A stretch of 64,000 nt of DNA, taken from Polytrichum commune (taxonomy: Eukaryota; Streptophyta; Polytrichopsida; Polytrichales; Polytrichaceae). Both the position numbers and the translations under genes were made by a program. The number at the start of each line of letters is the position of its first letter. The stretch's first letter is position 1. Shown piece by piece: positions 46,189 to 58,653 of this stretch. The stretch covers positions 17,223,501 to 17,287,500 of the forward strand of contig OX485805.1 of NCBI GenBank assembly GCA_950295325.1, in the 5' to 3' direction. The notes below the pieces were generated by a model that saw only the letters and a list, made by a program, of their open reading frames with translations, ran no database searches and had not been told where the DNA came from.

Positions 46189-46842
46189 GGGACATGAAAG
46201 CCCGTGCTTTTATAAAGATAGTTTCAAACATAGTTCACTAGACCAATTCCGGGTCTTCAATATTGATTGTGATGTCAAATTATCTATACTAAATAATCAC
46301 ATACTTCCATGTTATTTCATGTTCAACTTGGTGTTTTTCATTGGATGAATGAGAGGTACACCCGTGTGCAATAACTCCCTCTCACCGTGCATCTCTCGTT
46401 GGTGGGAATGATACTTTCTTTACAAATGTGGTGGATATCCATATCATTTCACATCACATTAGCTTGGTGCAGTAAGTTAACACCCACTTGTTCTTTTACG
46501 ATGGCCATGAAAAGTGCACATATTGAGGACTAGATTTTAAAAATAAAAAAAATTGGATATACTTACACTTGTGTTTTTACCAAAATTACAATCAAAGTGT
46601 TCCAAGGTTGATTGAACATTGAACCCATGTCTAAAAGGGGGGATTGATAGTTCATAAAGGGACCATGTTTTCATGCAATTTGTAAAGGTCCACGAAGGTT
46701 ATTGTGGACTTTAAAATGTCATATAAACATGTTTGACATTGCTTAGTGTTATTTTAAACTTTACATGTCAAAAGTGATTCTACCTAAAATAATCAAATTT
46801 TAGCTAGATATTTATTTGTATATTCTTCCATTCTCTCTCTCT

Positions 46843-46874
<32 letters not shown>

Positions 46875-47824
46875 TATATAGATACATACATAGATTTGTA
46901 TTTGTATTTGTGAAATTTATAAGTTAGAGAAGTATGGGCATAAATTCAAATGTTCTCCACATATGTCTTAGCGACGTTAATCCCATAGATAGGTTGAGTT
47001 TTGAATTTAAGACTCGTTGGAGGCTTGTGTAAACCATTGTATATGCCATTACAACATATATCAGTTCCTTTCAAGATTAGGTTCAGTTAATTCAAACTCG
47101 GAGGTCGGTCACGCACCTACCTCTTGTATTAGACTTGACTTGGAGGGCACTTTGTCAACAACCAAGTCAAGTCATGCTCCAAGGTGAACAAAGAGATGGG
47201 AAAAAAAAAAAAAAAAAAAAAAAACACCACGATGTATGGTAAATAGTGGGAGGAAGTAAAGCGAGATTCTATGGCTACACTACACTATCTTAAACAACAA
47301 CACGACGGATTTTCCGGCCATTTCCAATTCCTCCCCCAAACTCACCTCACGGACTCTCGTGACTTGAAAAGTCCCAAAGCAAACTTGGCTTTAAGCGACT
47401 TTGTATATATGTATCTTGGCAAGGGTATAAGTTAGAAGAAGAAGAAGAAGAAGACGAAGAAGAAGTGCAATAATGGAGCCCACCCCCGAGTCATGCTCGG
47501 GTTGCCACATGTTTCCTTGATACACACTCTTGGGCTCCTTCCTCTTGGCTGCCACCAGGCACAGCTACCATACGTACTCCCGACCAATGCCGTGTTGCCA
47601 CGTCAGCAGCCATGCATGCATGTTCACAAGTCCTTTGTTGGCATATATGTATGTTATGTATGTATGGGGTACTTTTATGTGGGGCCTCATCGTGCCATGT
47701 CCATGTTGTGCAAATGAGTCCATCGAGAGGGCATATATATGAGTGTTTTTTTTTACTAAGCTCCCGGGACTCAACTTGACCCTCCTTTGCTATGACGACA
47801 ACAACGGAGCTCTAAACATGTATG
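46189..47824. other. Intergenic DNA with microsatellites
   Basis: Holds (CT)n-(CA)n at 46832-46874, A24 at 47201-47224 and an AAG-rich tract at 47436-47466. The 47130-47180 interval has a small inverted repeat (CTTGACTTGG / CCAAGTCAAG). No gene. Confidence 0.5.
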
Positions 47825-47827
47825 TTA

Positions 47828-48327
47828 GGGCCACTTTCACACACGAGCCAAGAGCCGTGACCGTGAAATTGTGAGAGCCCAAAAGAAAGTGTCCACGTGC
47901 CGTCCTAACACACTTCCAAAATCATGTAGTGTGGTCACGGACCCTCAAGTGTAAGTGTGAAGTCATATGTGACCGGGCCCTCAACTGAATGCTATTTCGA
48001 TGAATTTCTATTCATGCGGGTCCTCACACATGATAAAATAGAATAAATCAACGGTTGTGGGCGTCCGGAGTGCCATGGCCTCCCGGTTTTCTGTTAGGCC
48101 TACCTCGAAGAGGTGGTTTTTGAAAGTAGTCCAAATGACCATGAAACATGATCTATTTGATGCCATGTAAGAATTCATGTAGACTTTACATCCATCTTGC
48201 ATTCAATACTATGTTGGTCCCTTGAGCGTAGTGTGAAGCAAACTTCAACCGGCTCCACCTTTTCCATCAATGAGAGTGCTCAAAGTGTAATGGTCACGGG
48301 CTCTTAGTCTCATGTGTGAAGTGGCCC
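47828..48327. mobile_element. PIF/Harbinger (Tourist-like) non-autonomous element
   Basis: The left end GGGCCACTTTCACACACGAG and the reverse complement of the right end, GGGCCACTTCACACATGAGA, form inverted repeats that continue through AAGAGCC(C)GTGACC. Both sides carry TTA (47825-47827 and 48328-48330), the Harbinger-type 3-bp duplication. Length 500 bp, non-coding. Its ends share only GGGCC with the element at 37889-38428, so it is a separate family. Confidence 0.8.
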
Positions 48328-48330
48328 TTA

Positions 48331-49620
48331 GTATGGTGCACACGCCTAATGAATGTATGGTTATTTAATTGGTTTCTCAAATTGCTCAGAATTGAGTCTT
48401 CACTTCCATTGAGGTAAGCGGGATTGATTCATTTACTTATCTTTATCGAACACCCAAATTTGAATGATGGTTGGCTAGATGCAAATCCAAGAACAAACAC
48501 TAGAGAGACATGTGTTCAAAATATATTGGGTTATATGCTAAGAATCTATTAACCATTTTATGTGCGATAGCCAACATAAATATGGGGAGGGGAGGGGATT
48601 CTATGCGATATGCTTATGACTCACTGTCAGCGGGCTTTTGATAAATAATAATAATTCAACATTAGTTCCAAAATTTATGGGATGTGACATTGGTCATGAC
48701 ATCTTCATACACATTTGTGAACGCACTTGATTTGCAACCTTGCGAATTTGAATAGTATAAGGTGGCAAATAACAAAGGGTAACCCAACAAGGTCCATGTA
48801 CCTTAGGTCCTTTGCACCATCAAACATGTATGGTGCACATGCCTATGTGTTTTGGTAGCCATGTGGGCTCTTCCTCAATCTCAAATAGGGTAACATGTAT
48901 GTTTTTCGGGATATCTAAAACCTTGAAGGGTGTGCAAGGAAATGCGTGTAAATATATTGCGAGTGGATCGCACATATGTATTACAAATTTACCTAGCCTT
49001 CTATGACTAAAAACTGGCGATTCTAAAGTTGAATTCAAAACTTGGTTTTCATAGTTCATGGATGAACATAGGATGGTTCTAATTATTATACTATATATAC
49101 ACCTAATTCATAAGATGTAGTGGATTTGACATGGCCATTGCCAAGTTTGAGCTTGTGATACAATGGTGCAACAATATATGAATAACAATCTCCCCTTCTT
49201 AATTTGATGACATTGAGATAGATTTTAGCATCTATGTTGACGTAGTGCTAACCATCTTGAATCGTGTTGACATATCATGTCCTCATTGGACACAAACATG
49301 TTGATTATAAATTGTAGCATGCTATCCCCATGGCACACATCATCACTACATCCAATATTGTATACACGTCACCATGCTACGAGTTAAAGAAAGATTCCTC
49401 ATGCTACTACTGGTCGTTCCCTCAACTCGGTAGTTAGTACAAAAACGTCTTACTACAACCTGCAACATGGCTCCTCGTGAACAATATCTAGTCCATGCAT
49501 ACTACTTTGTTTGAAATTTGTAAACGAAGGATTGATTTCTTAACAATAGTTTGCAATTTTGATAAATTGATCATCGATGTTTGGTATGAGAATATATTTT
49601 CATATATCTCCTCTATACAA
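48331..49620. other. Intergenic DNA, no gene seen
   Basis: Short open frames only. Confidence 0.4.
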
Positions 49621-49621
49621 G

Positions 49622-49664
49622 ACACGCACACGCGCACGCACACACACACACACACACACACACA
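49622..49664. repeat. (CA)n microsatellite, SINE target
   Basis: A CA-rich tract that continues on the other side of the SINE (50041-50053), showing that the SINE inserted into it. The region beyond (50054-50090) is a TATC/ACCTATCT repeat. Confidence 0.9.
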
Positions 49665-50039
49665 GATAGATAGATAGATAGAAACTCCGGTCCCTTTTTA
49701 GCAAGGGGCCGGCGTGAATAAAGTGTCCGTTCATAATGCCAATGACCCGATGCCCACTGGACAAGGGGGGCATTGGGACAATACTACTCTCCCCTTTCGA
49801 GGATGGACACTATAGTGACACACTATACTAGTTCCTAGCTAGCCACTAGTGCCTTGAAGATACCGGACATGGTATCCCCCCAAAGGGCTTTGAGGTACCC
49901 ATACAACAAGGTCCAAGGACCCCCCACCATAGTTGGGTGGACTAAGGTGGTGAGCACCACGCCGGCATGGGGAATAGAACCCACAACCTCCTCATTGGGG
50001 GCCATGAGCCCTAACCACCAAGCCAAGGCCCGTGGTGCC
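49665..50039 (-). mobile_element. tRNA-type SINE, copy 2
   Basis: Nearly identical to 38934-39296 in the same orientation, with a longer TATC tail (four GATA units on the + strand) and a few small differences, such as TTTTTAGCAAGG against TTTTAAGG near the tail. It carries the same A-box-like and B-box-like motifs. The target duplication is hidden in the CA microsatellite. Confidence 0.85.
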
Positions 50040-50090
50040 TCACACACACACACATCTATCTATCTATCGACCTATCTACCTATCTATAGT

Positions 50091-51010
50091 TTCAAACACA
50101 CAAACATTAAAAAATATTGAATTACGAACTTGATGGAGTCCGTATAAATTGTGTGTATGGCCATATATTGAAACCCCAAGTCCTTTAAGGGTTAATCATT
50201 GTACCTATATGTGGCGCATGACGCTAACACCTACGGAAGGACCACCTTAAACTGAGAAGTTAAGGTATTTGGCATACATATGGTAGCCATATGAATCGAA
50301 ACAAAATGATTCCCACCTAGAAAAAGAAGGACCCCCACCATTTATTTATTTTTTATTTTGTGAAACATAAACAAATTCTTGAAGTGGGAACTTTGTTGGC
50401 ACCCAAAACGGTTAGGGGGACCTGATGTTCAGACGTGAGCATTCTCGAAATCAACATGTACTTACCATGCAATTTGGTTTAAGGTTCTTCTACCTTTAAG
50501 GATGCATGCAATCAAAAGGCATCCAACCACAACCCTTGGTTTGGTTGTGGTCCAAGGTGTTGTAGAATTGACACCCAACCACCGTACATGCACTACATCA
50601 CATGAATAGAAGACTGAGGCATCTACAACCAATATTATAATAGAGTTTGCATTTGTTTAGAAGGAGTAATGGGGAATTCCTTTCTTGCGAAGAGAAATGA
50701 ATTCTAAGGTGAATACGTTCAATTTAGAAATATCATGAATATGGAAAATGCTACAAATTTCAAAGCATAAATTTCAGGGTTACACATAGTAGATCTATAG
50801 GTTAACCCATAACTGTTCATCTCGATGGTACTCCTTGGCTACAACAATTGTCAAAACTCTTATGAGTGTAATCAATGACAAACAACCAACACATAAACTT
50901 TTTAACTTTGATCGCCTATAAAATATAGATCCATCTATGTCGGCATTAAATGACCCTAGTGAGGAGTTAAATGGACATGGTCGGCTATGGATACCTCGAC
51001 CTTAAGCATA
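50091..51010. other. Intergenic DNA, no gene seen
   Basis: No gene or repeat recognised. Confidence 0.4.
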
Positions 51011-51733
51011 TAAGGTAGAGGGTGCTAAAACCAATACCCCATCCAAAACCAACACCTATAAACGCCTCCCAATTGCCAACACTCTACAACCTTGAACCGT
51101 ACCCGGCGGTGTAGAAATGTCTAGGCCCACGTAGTGACGGTTTTAGGTGCCATTAGTGTTGCCACCTCATAGCTGCCTCCACTACCTCCATGTACGCTAG
51201 ATAACATGCTCCATTCTATCTCGGGTTGGTTCAAGGTGGGATTAAGGTGGCTTGTCAATGCCTATTCTAATCATTATATTCACAACACCAAGGAGGTAGG
51301 CCCACAAAGCACAAAAGGGTCATTTCCCAGGATGCAAGGGGGTTGGTTCCCAGGATGCATGGTGATGGTTTTGCAAGCGAACTGGGTGGGATCGTGGAGG
51401 TAGCCGTGTGGCTGTGCGTACCATTACTACTTGGGCTTTGATGTAGTTTGGGTCTAGTACCCAACTATGTTGTGTTGGTTCTAGGCAATGAAGGTGGAGG
51501 TCCTCATCATATGTGAGGTTACCATACACATGGCCTATGGATTGGTTTATAGAAGCTAGTAGTTTTGACTTTGAATATTCATCAAATATTCAATTGAGAC
51601 TAAAAATATTTTTTCTTTCTTGGTACCTATGTTTAGCCCAAAGGCTAATATGAATATATATTTTATATATCAACCATATAGCCATATGTATGTGCAATAG
51701 CTTAAAGTGTTGGTTTAAGCACCCTCTACCTTA
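51011..51733. mobile_element. Segment bounded by ~25-bp inverted repeats, probable old DNA element
   Basis: TAAGGTAGAGGGTGCTAAAA at 51011 is inverted at 51709-51733 (reverse complement TAAGGTAGAGGGTGCTTAAA), and the similarity runs on through CCAA(T/C)AC. The interior (723 bp in all) has a small local duplication (CCCAGGATGCA twice near 51337 and 51351) and no conserved frame. No target duplication was settled. Confidence 0.5.
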
Positions 51734-52325
51734 CATGTACTCTTTGTATGTGTGTAAGGCTTCCCGTGCATAATAGATAAATCATACTCATTGTTGTCTT
51801 CCTACATTCCATGAATTGAGGAAGACATTCTCTACCTTAACTTGGAAATATGTTCAACTTTGAAGGACACACTCACTCTGGGGTGGTGGATTGTATTATG
51901 GTTTAAAATGTTGACACCAATAATTCCACAATTAACTATGACCAAGACAACCATATTGGTCAAAGAACAATCCCAAGGTCTTTATGACACCATTGATCAC
52001 AAAGATTGACATTCTCGGCCCATTGCATTCCCTTATACAAGGGAAAGGGTTTAAGGGACATTGTGTTGGGGGGGGGGGTTGTTTAAGGAACATTGTGTTG
52101 TGGACTCTAGTGTATTGAATATACAAACTTCGCAATTGACGGTTGTTCATTGATAAGGGTTTGTGGAATTATTTTCAAACCAAAATGTAATTACAAATAT
52201 GATGTGATGTTGGAGATGAATTCAATTGCATAAAATTAGTCTAGTGGGATGAAGTTGACACGAAATAATTGCGAACATTATATGGATCATGTTTTCATTT
52301 CAATGAATAGGAGGTATACTTGTAC
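51734..52325. other. Intergenic DNA, no gene seen
   Basis: No gene; a G10 run lies at about 52069. Confidence 0.4.
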
Positions 52326-52329
52326 GAGG

Positions 52330-52510
52330 TTATAACATTACTAAATAGCTATATGATGGTCTTTTTCCAAAAGAAGACACTATGATTGAAAAAAAACCAT
52401 AACTTACAGTTGCTTGTCGACAAGTTCATAGTACACGTCCTGAGTGTTCCCCATAAGTCGGGAATCCTAGAACCAAGAAAATTCATGTTCATGTGATACT
52501 CGGTTCCCTT
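52330..52510 (+). repeat. Dispersed repeat family R, copy 2
   Basis: This is homologous to 19130-19330 and 56330-56515. Together with the third copy it keeps the block CAGTTGCTTGTCG/TAGTTGCTTGTCG, which the first copy has lost. Confidence 0.6.
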
Positions 52511-52814
52511 GAACGCCATCATACAGTTGTGCAATGTTATGGTATGCGATTGTAATTTGGTTATTTTACTTTAAGGACACAAGTATTTAGACTCAATAAA
52601 TTATCACATACTCAATATTCAACCTCAATTGAATGAGTCACCCCTTCTGTTATTATCGAGCTTACAATAATTGTAAAAAAACTAGTGCACATCCTTCACT
52701 ATTCTTCAAGCACCTGTTGTTTTTAATGTCCATTCTAAGATTCCATACCTAACCATGCCCCAAACAAATATAGGTGTTTCATTAAGGTAAGTAACCAAAT
52801 TAAACCCACTCATA

Positions 52815-53428
52815 CAATAATCTCCCGCTTAAGTATGCACATGTTTAAGTACGCATCCCAGTTAAGTGCGCAATAATTTTACCAAAAATTAGGGTTCATA
52901 TTTTATTGTTTAAACATGTCATGCAAAGTCATTTGTCACGAATGCATGATTTTTTTATGGCTGAAATTAATTTCAGTTTGTTAACGTTTCGATGAAACAT
53001 CTCAAACAATCGTCTATTCAACTTCTGTTTGAACATCGGAGCAAAGCAATTGGTCATCGATGTGGAGGATGGTGTTATGCAAAGCTTCGAAGCATTTGAA
53101 GTCGGTAGACTTCTGGATTCATCATATGTCTTGATAGGTTGGATTTTGTTACAATATGTTCTCCCGATTGTCCTAGACTTTCCGGATGGCGCCTTTACTA
53201 TCTTCATACTCCTGCCCCAGTGTCCGCTTGCTTGGTGCGTTCAGTTTTCTCAATAATTTCACATTGCTAGGCTTCAGTCAAGTGGATTGCCTCATGTTTC
53301 ATCCTTTTCCCGTTGCGATCCGTCGAATCAAAGGGTCTAGAAAGCGATATGAGTAAAGTACGCACCTACCAACTAGGTGCGCACCAATGGCTCTGGTTCA
53401 AAGTGCGTACTTAAGCATGAGATTATTG
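52815..53428 (-). mobile_element. Tc1/mariner-superfamily (pogo-like) remnant
   Basis: The left end CAATAATCTCCCGCTTAAGT and the reverse complement of the right end, CAATAATCTCATGCTTAAGT, are inverted repeats. TA flanks both sides (52813-52814 and 53429-53430), as in Tc1/mariner/pogo insertions. TTAAGTACGCA-type subterminal repeats recur at both ends. On the - strand, 53207-52929 reads TSMTNCFAPMFKQKLNRRLF, which resembles, with about five residues missing, the TS-x-x-QPLDAGII-x-x-FK region of pogo-type DDE transposases. Only this C-terminal scrap remains, so the element is dead or non-autonomous. Confidence 0.6.
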
Positions 53429-54189
53429 TAGTTTATAAACATACCTCTCATTTATGCAAACGAAAGTACACTTTGTATAAGTTCATGTGATTTGCATCCC
53501 AATAGACCAATTCCGCATTTTGCACTTTAACTTTAGAATCATGATTGTGTTTTAAATGATATTTTGGTTTATAGGTTTCAATATATATATTCAATAGACC
53601 ATGCAACTCTAACAGACTCATATTGAAAACACCCAATAACAACGAGTGACTTACAACACAATTCAAGAAACGAAATCATTCCAACCAAGAATTCATGACC
53701 ATTGACCTTAGTTGCTTAAAAACGGAGTTCAAATTGGGAGATACTAGGTTGGGAGAACCAAGATGGATGGGCGGGCAACCCCCTTGGGAAGGGGAACCGA
53801 AGCCATGCTTAAGATGTATGTGCACTATAATGAACATCCTCCTAGTTAGAAAACTTCCCATGGTTGGAGGGCAATTTCAACATCTAAGTGTGATAAACCA
53901 CATCCTCTAATTCTTTTGGGTGGATATTTCATAAATCAAAGTAGGTTTGTGAGACGAGTAGAGTCATTCTTTAAGATGGAAATATGTCAATTTGGAAATC
54001 TAACATTACTCAGCTGATGAGATGTGTTTGATTGTCATGACTTCAATTCATGCTAAAATAGTGGGTTTCCAACACCCGAAGGTTTTCTTCTTGGATCCAA
54101 TGTTGGGTCCATAAATACAACTCATCAACTAAATAGTGTTACGAACACACCCCCGTGATGATGAAATAGAATGAATTAGAAGTTAAATC
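53429..54189. other. Intergenic DNA, no gene seen
   Basis: Short open frames only. Confidence 0.4.
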
Positions 54190-54595
54190 AAACGAATAAC
54201 CCGCTAAGTATTGTACTCGATGTTATATGATATTTCATGTCATTATGGTAACTTTTGTGATGACACTTCTTATGAATGCATATACAAATATTGTCATCCC
54301 AACGTATGTTTTTGTAATGGATTACTTACAAAGCTTGATATATTTTGCATCTCAACATTTATGCAATGAAATAGTGGCATGGATGATAGAAATTTGGATG
54401 AAAAGGCACTTTGTAAGTTACAACAATTGTAACGTTGTAATTCTATCATGCCCCCTTTTTTTTACGAGGAATAACAAATAATGTTAGGTTTACGTTTAGT
54501 GTTGGTGACACTACACATGCAATTTACAATTAGTATCAAGCAAGAGGAATAGAATTGGTGACACTAAATACAATATTTAGTTAGTGTCTACAATT
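54190..54595. mobile_element. Long relative of the CTACACTAAA-end family, copy B
   Basis: This is homologous to 44676-45090 over its length. The reverse complement of the right end reads GTAGACACTAACTAAATATT. Non-coding. Confidence 0.6.
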
Positions 54596-56285
54596 AAAAG
54601 GAAAACTATATTATTATGTTGGTAAGATGACTTCACAAAAGTGTAAACTCGATTCATGAAGGTTCCAAGCTACTTCACAAACTTTTCAGCCAATGTGACT
54701 AGAGTGCTCTACCAATTTCTTGAACCTCATAAATTAGTTTTTGGGTCTTCTTAAACAACTTGACATGTGGCACACCTCAATTTCATGACAATGGACCTTT
54801 ATCTCTAGCAACTTCATGAATCTTCCAGACCAATTACATAAATATTTTTGTGTTTTGTGGTTTTCATATTCTTGACTTCTTGCCTCTTCGTTTCGCATTC
54901 TTTGCCTTCTCATTGTTCATTGGTTCCTCTGGTCTTTCATTACAATACCTCAAAGTTGGAAGCAAGTAGTGTCAGTTATCCTATGGTCCTTGATTACTGT
55001 ACATCGAACCAAGCAACACAAATCCAATATGACTGGAGTGTGTAATCTCGTGGATTTGATTGTGGGGAAGATGTTGGTGTGTGAGCATAGCGCAAAGTGT
55101 GTGTTGGAGTGCGGTGTCCAGTTGTGTGGCATCTAGTTGTTGCAATGTGTAGTTGTTGGTGAGAGCCTCCAACATTGTCTTCATACTACAATAGGTATGA
55201 CATTGGAATTAATTTAGAAGCGAATGAGTGGTGTGTTGAGGTGAGCATTAATGACGATATACAAAGCAATCACTACAGACATGGTCCAAGGTTGGATAGA
55301 CGTCAATCAAATTTTTGGTAGAACTAGTCTTGCGGAGCGATTAAGAGAACCTTACACATGATGTATTGTTGTTTGTGAAATAGAATTATACATTTCATGA
55401 AATTGATTTTGTGAAGTTGTAAATATGAGCACCAAATCATAAAATTGTTCACAACATGTAGTGAAAATGGTTGAAAGTTTAGGTTAAATTGGTTGTCTAT
55501 ATAGTGATCTTGGTTCATGATTCCATTGAAATTGGTAGAACCTGTTGCTAAATTGATTTGTAAAATCATAAAATTGCGTTTGCACTTTTGTGAACTCATC
55601 TTACTAAAGGAGTACATTATGGACATGATCATCGATCATGTAGTGGATGATGTCTGCCTATTAGAGGATGCCACATCAACAAAGAACTATCACATGCATG
55701 GCACGGGATATGGTGGCAAGTAAATGGGAACAACACATACCATCACACACCCATACATGCATGCTACACTAAATATCATAGAATATATTCTATAAGTATG
55801 TAATGACACGTCACCAATCACGTACGAGGTGTCTTATCCCCGGCCTATTACATGTTGCCATGTCAACAAACACATGTTCGTGACATGGCATGGGCTGGCA
55901 AGTAAATGGAGGTCGATGCATCCCATCCACACAACCATACATGGATGTGTGTCGGCAACTTGTTGATGTGGTGATGTGTCATGAGCATGTCATGGAGGAT
56001 ACTATCCAACATGTATGTGATTGGTAGTACCCATCATTAAGAACCTAGTATGACTCAATGTGAAATTGCAGTCCGGCACCATGCATAGCATGGCATGGCA
56101 TGGCATATTTGTTTGAGATTCCCAAACACTTAACAAATAAATAACATATGGGAAATTTTTATCAGGTTGGACCATAACTAAGGGTCGTAAATTGGCCACA
56201 AGGTCATGAGAGACTTCCTTAAATTTCTCAACCTTCTTTCCATGCGCATTCGCCTTTGAGAATATGGTGGCGAATGTGAGTTCCT
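54596..56285. other. Intergenic DNA with a local duplication and a MITE end
   Basis: GGCAAGTAAATGG occurs at about 55713 and 55898, each followed by CCATC...CACACAACCATACATG-like text, so ~70 bp is duplicated on either side of GCTACACTAAATATC (55763), which looks like a solo end of the CTACACTAAA family. No gene. Confidence 0.4.
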
Positions 56286-56289
56286 TGGA

Positions 56290-56515
56290 AAGTGCTTGAA
56301 AAACTAATCAAGATAGATTCATTGTTTCATAACATTACTAATCAACTAGATGATCGGCTCTTTCCAAAGAAAGAGGCTGCAATTGAAAATTTTACATAAA
56401 TTATAGTTGCTTGTCGGAAACTCTACAATGCATAGTTCGAGTGCTCCCCATAAACATGGAATCCCGAAATTGAAGGAGATTTATGTTCATCGGATACTTG
56501 GTCCCACGGGACACA
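56290..56515 (+). repeat. Dispersed repeat family R, copy 3
   Basis: This is homologous to 19130-19330 and 52330-52510; it shares CTCTTTCCAAAGAAAGAG with copy 1 and TAGTTGCTTGTCG with copy 2. Confidence 0.65.
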
Positions 56516-56704
56516 ACCAAGGAGTTGAGCAATGTTATGTTATTTCATATGTGTATAGTAAGAAATGAGTGTCACTTATAACAATGTGCACACAAACCTG
56601 GGAAATATTATGTTAAAAAAATCGAGCCGATTTTGATGGGTGATGAATTTATGGAAAGCTACGAAGAAGTTGAACAAGATAGACTCTCCATTTCTTTCAT
56701 TTCA

Positions 56705-56862
56705 CAACATTATTCATGTTCATAACAATGTTATGTGAGACTTACAATATTCCACATAAATATTTTAGAATGTTCCTCACAGTTAAACAAAATACGAGGA
56801 ATATCCGAGAATATTGTTAGTCCCACAAAACATTGTTATGAATATGAATAACATTGTTATGT
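56705..56862. repeat. Inverted repeat with ~50-bp arms
   Basis: ATTCATGTTCATAACAATGT (near 56711) pairs with ACATTGTTATGAATATGAAT (near 56829), and the pairing continues into CAATATTCC / GGAATAT. The loop is about 45 bp. It could be a MITE remnant; no target duplication seen. Confidence 0.5.
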
Positions 56863-57639
56863 TGGATGGCATTTGAGCATGGTATGTATATCACATACAC
56901 ATGAAAATGAAAGCTTATTGATGTTTTAAAAACAAGCCATGTGTTGGATAGATCCCAAAAACTACACAACACGACTCCTCACATGTGTCTATTGACTTAG
57001 AAACAAACACATCATATAAGAATAAGAACTTTAACGGAAGCATTCCGTCAAACTGCTAGACGGAATTTGAAAGGTGATAGCTTGTTGGGATGATCTTGAG
57101 AAACTTTACAAGAACAAAAGTATACTTATTTCATGTGATTGTGGCCAAAAGAACTCTAAAATTGCATTTCGAACATCACTTGGATGCGGTTGAATGGGTA
57201 GTATTTTCATTGCTATAACGGGTGTCTCTAAAACAGTTCTCCTGTGACATGTGCCACAGCTTTTCGTTTCAAAATGAATTAATAAGTTAGGAGTGTCAGT
57301 GTTGGCATGGTACTGTAGTATGTGGTACTGTACAATAAAAATAAATAGAGATAAACAAACCTATAGCCTTTTGCTCCTAGCCAAAAGTTAAGAGCCTTGA
57401 GGAAAAGGGTCCTTCAGTGAGTAGCCACGTAGACGACCCCTACATGCCACCTGGACCCCACACGAATCGCTTAGTCAACAGCCATTTGGTGCCAGGTGTC
57501 CGACATTGGGTCGGCGTCCATGAAGGGTTCACCATACCTACATGCATGGGTAAGGTATGCATGGTATACATGGGTACATCGATCCGGGCAGAAGGAGGAA
57601 TTTTGATGTGTGCCCGGAGCGCTGGCCCGCTGCCCTTCC
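56863..57639 (+). promoter_or_regulatory. Upstream region of the reticulon-like gene
   Basis: AT-rich sequence passes into GC-richer sequence at about 57400. No distinct TATA box could be chosen. Open frames across 57417-57809 on both strands follow the raised GC content and match no family. Confidence 0.4.
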
Positions 57640-58653
57640 TTTCTTGCTCGCGGAGGTCTGGCCTTGCGTTGCCTTCCCTTGCCTTGAGAGAAGCAGAAGC
57701 AAGCGCAGGCGCCATTTCTCATTCCTTCTTCGTCTGCTAGGTCATTCTTCACCGCGGCCGTCATACTAACCCTCGATCGCATCGCATCGCACGCCAGGTG
57801 ACTCCTCATCTTCTTGTCTTACATCTCTTTGCCTGCGGTTGCCGTTTTTATTTTTCAAACGAAACAGAGCTCCAAGGCTTCGGCGAAAGCCCGAGGATCT
57901 GGCTGTACCCCTTTCCTGGGAGCCTTGCAAGCCTTAGTGATGCGTGCTTCTGGTTCTTGAAAGTGGTTCAATATTTCTGTGTGTGTTCGTTAAGTCGGTC
58001 GGGTTTTGTCTTGATATTTGCAGGGTTGGGTTGGGTGGGGGCAAGTAAGGAAGGATTGGTATTAGCGGGTTGTGTTTCTTGGATGGGCGCAATAGGAAGT
58101 GTAGAATCTGCGGGGGCGTTTTGTATCGCAAGCAGGTTTCCTGGGTTTTTATTTTATTTTTATTTATGTATTTGGTGTAGTGGGATTGTTTTTCTTGCAT
58201 GGCGTTAGTTTTGATTCTATCCCGCGAGAGGAGAGTTTGGGTTTTGAGTTGTGGGTGGGGTTAACTTTGGCGTGGATTTGAGTTTCTTGGATCAGGCGGG
58301 AAGGGAAGAGAGAGTCGAGTCTTTAGGGTACGGAAGGGAAGAGCAAGGAAGAAGGATCCAAAGTAAGTGTGAAGGTCTCTTGGGGTTTGAATTATGTGAG
58401 CGGCCGTCTTGGACGCATTGTGTTGGTTACGTATGTGGTGTGGCATGTGGGGTTGTTGGAGTAGCGCCCTTCTTGACTTGGGGGTTATTGGAGCTCGTCC
58501 TCTTAGTCGGAGCCTGCACTTGGTATGGAACTATGTGGTTGGTGTGTCGCTCAAGTCTTGGAAGTAACGGGGAGATGTCTTTCCTTGTTTGCAGATTGAA
58601 TCGAGCGTGTGAAAAGAAGGTGGGCGCCACCTGACCATCAGGAGCCAGGCACC
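57640..58653 (+). other. 5' UTR of the reticulon-like gene with a ~0.8-kb leader intron
   Basis: A pyrimidine-rich leader ends GCACGCCAG before GTGACT at about 57797. A T-rich intron follows to the acceptor TTCCTTGTTTGCAG at 58594. The second leader exon (58595-58653) runs into the ATG at 58654. Leader introns are common in plant housekeeping-type genes and often raise expression. The transcription start is a guess. Confidence 0.55.

Noticed and set aside
57417-58634. Multiple open frames of 70-136 codons before the reticulon start
   Set aside because: They lie in the GC-rich promoter, leader exon and leader intron; open frames on both strands come from composition.
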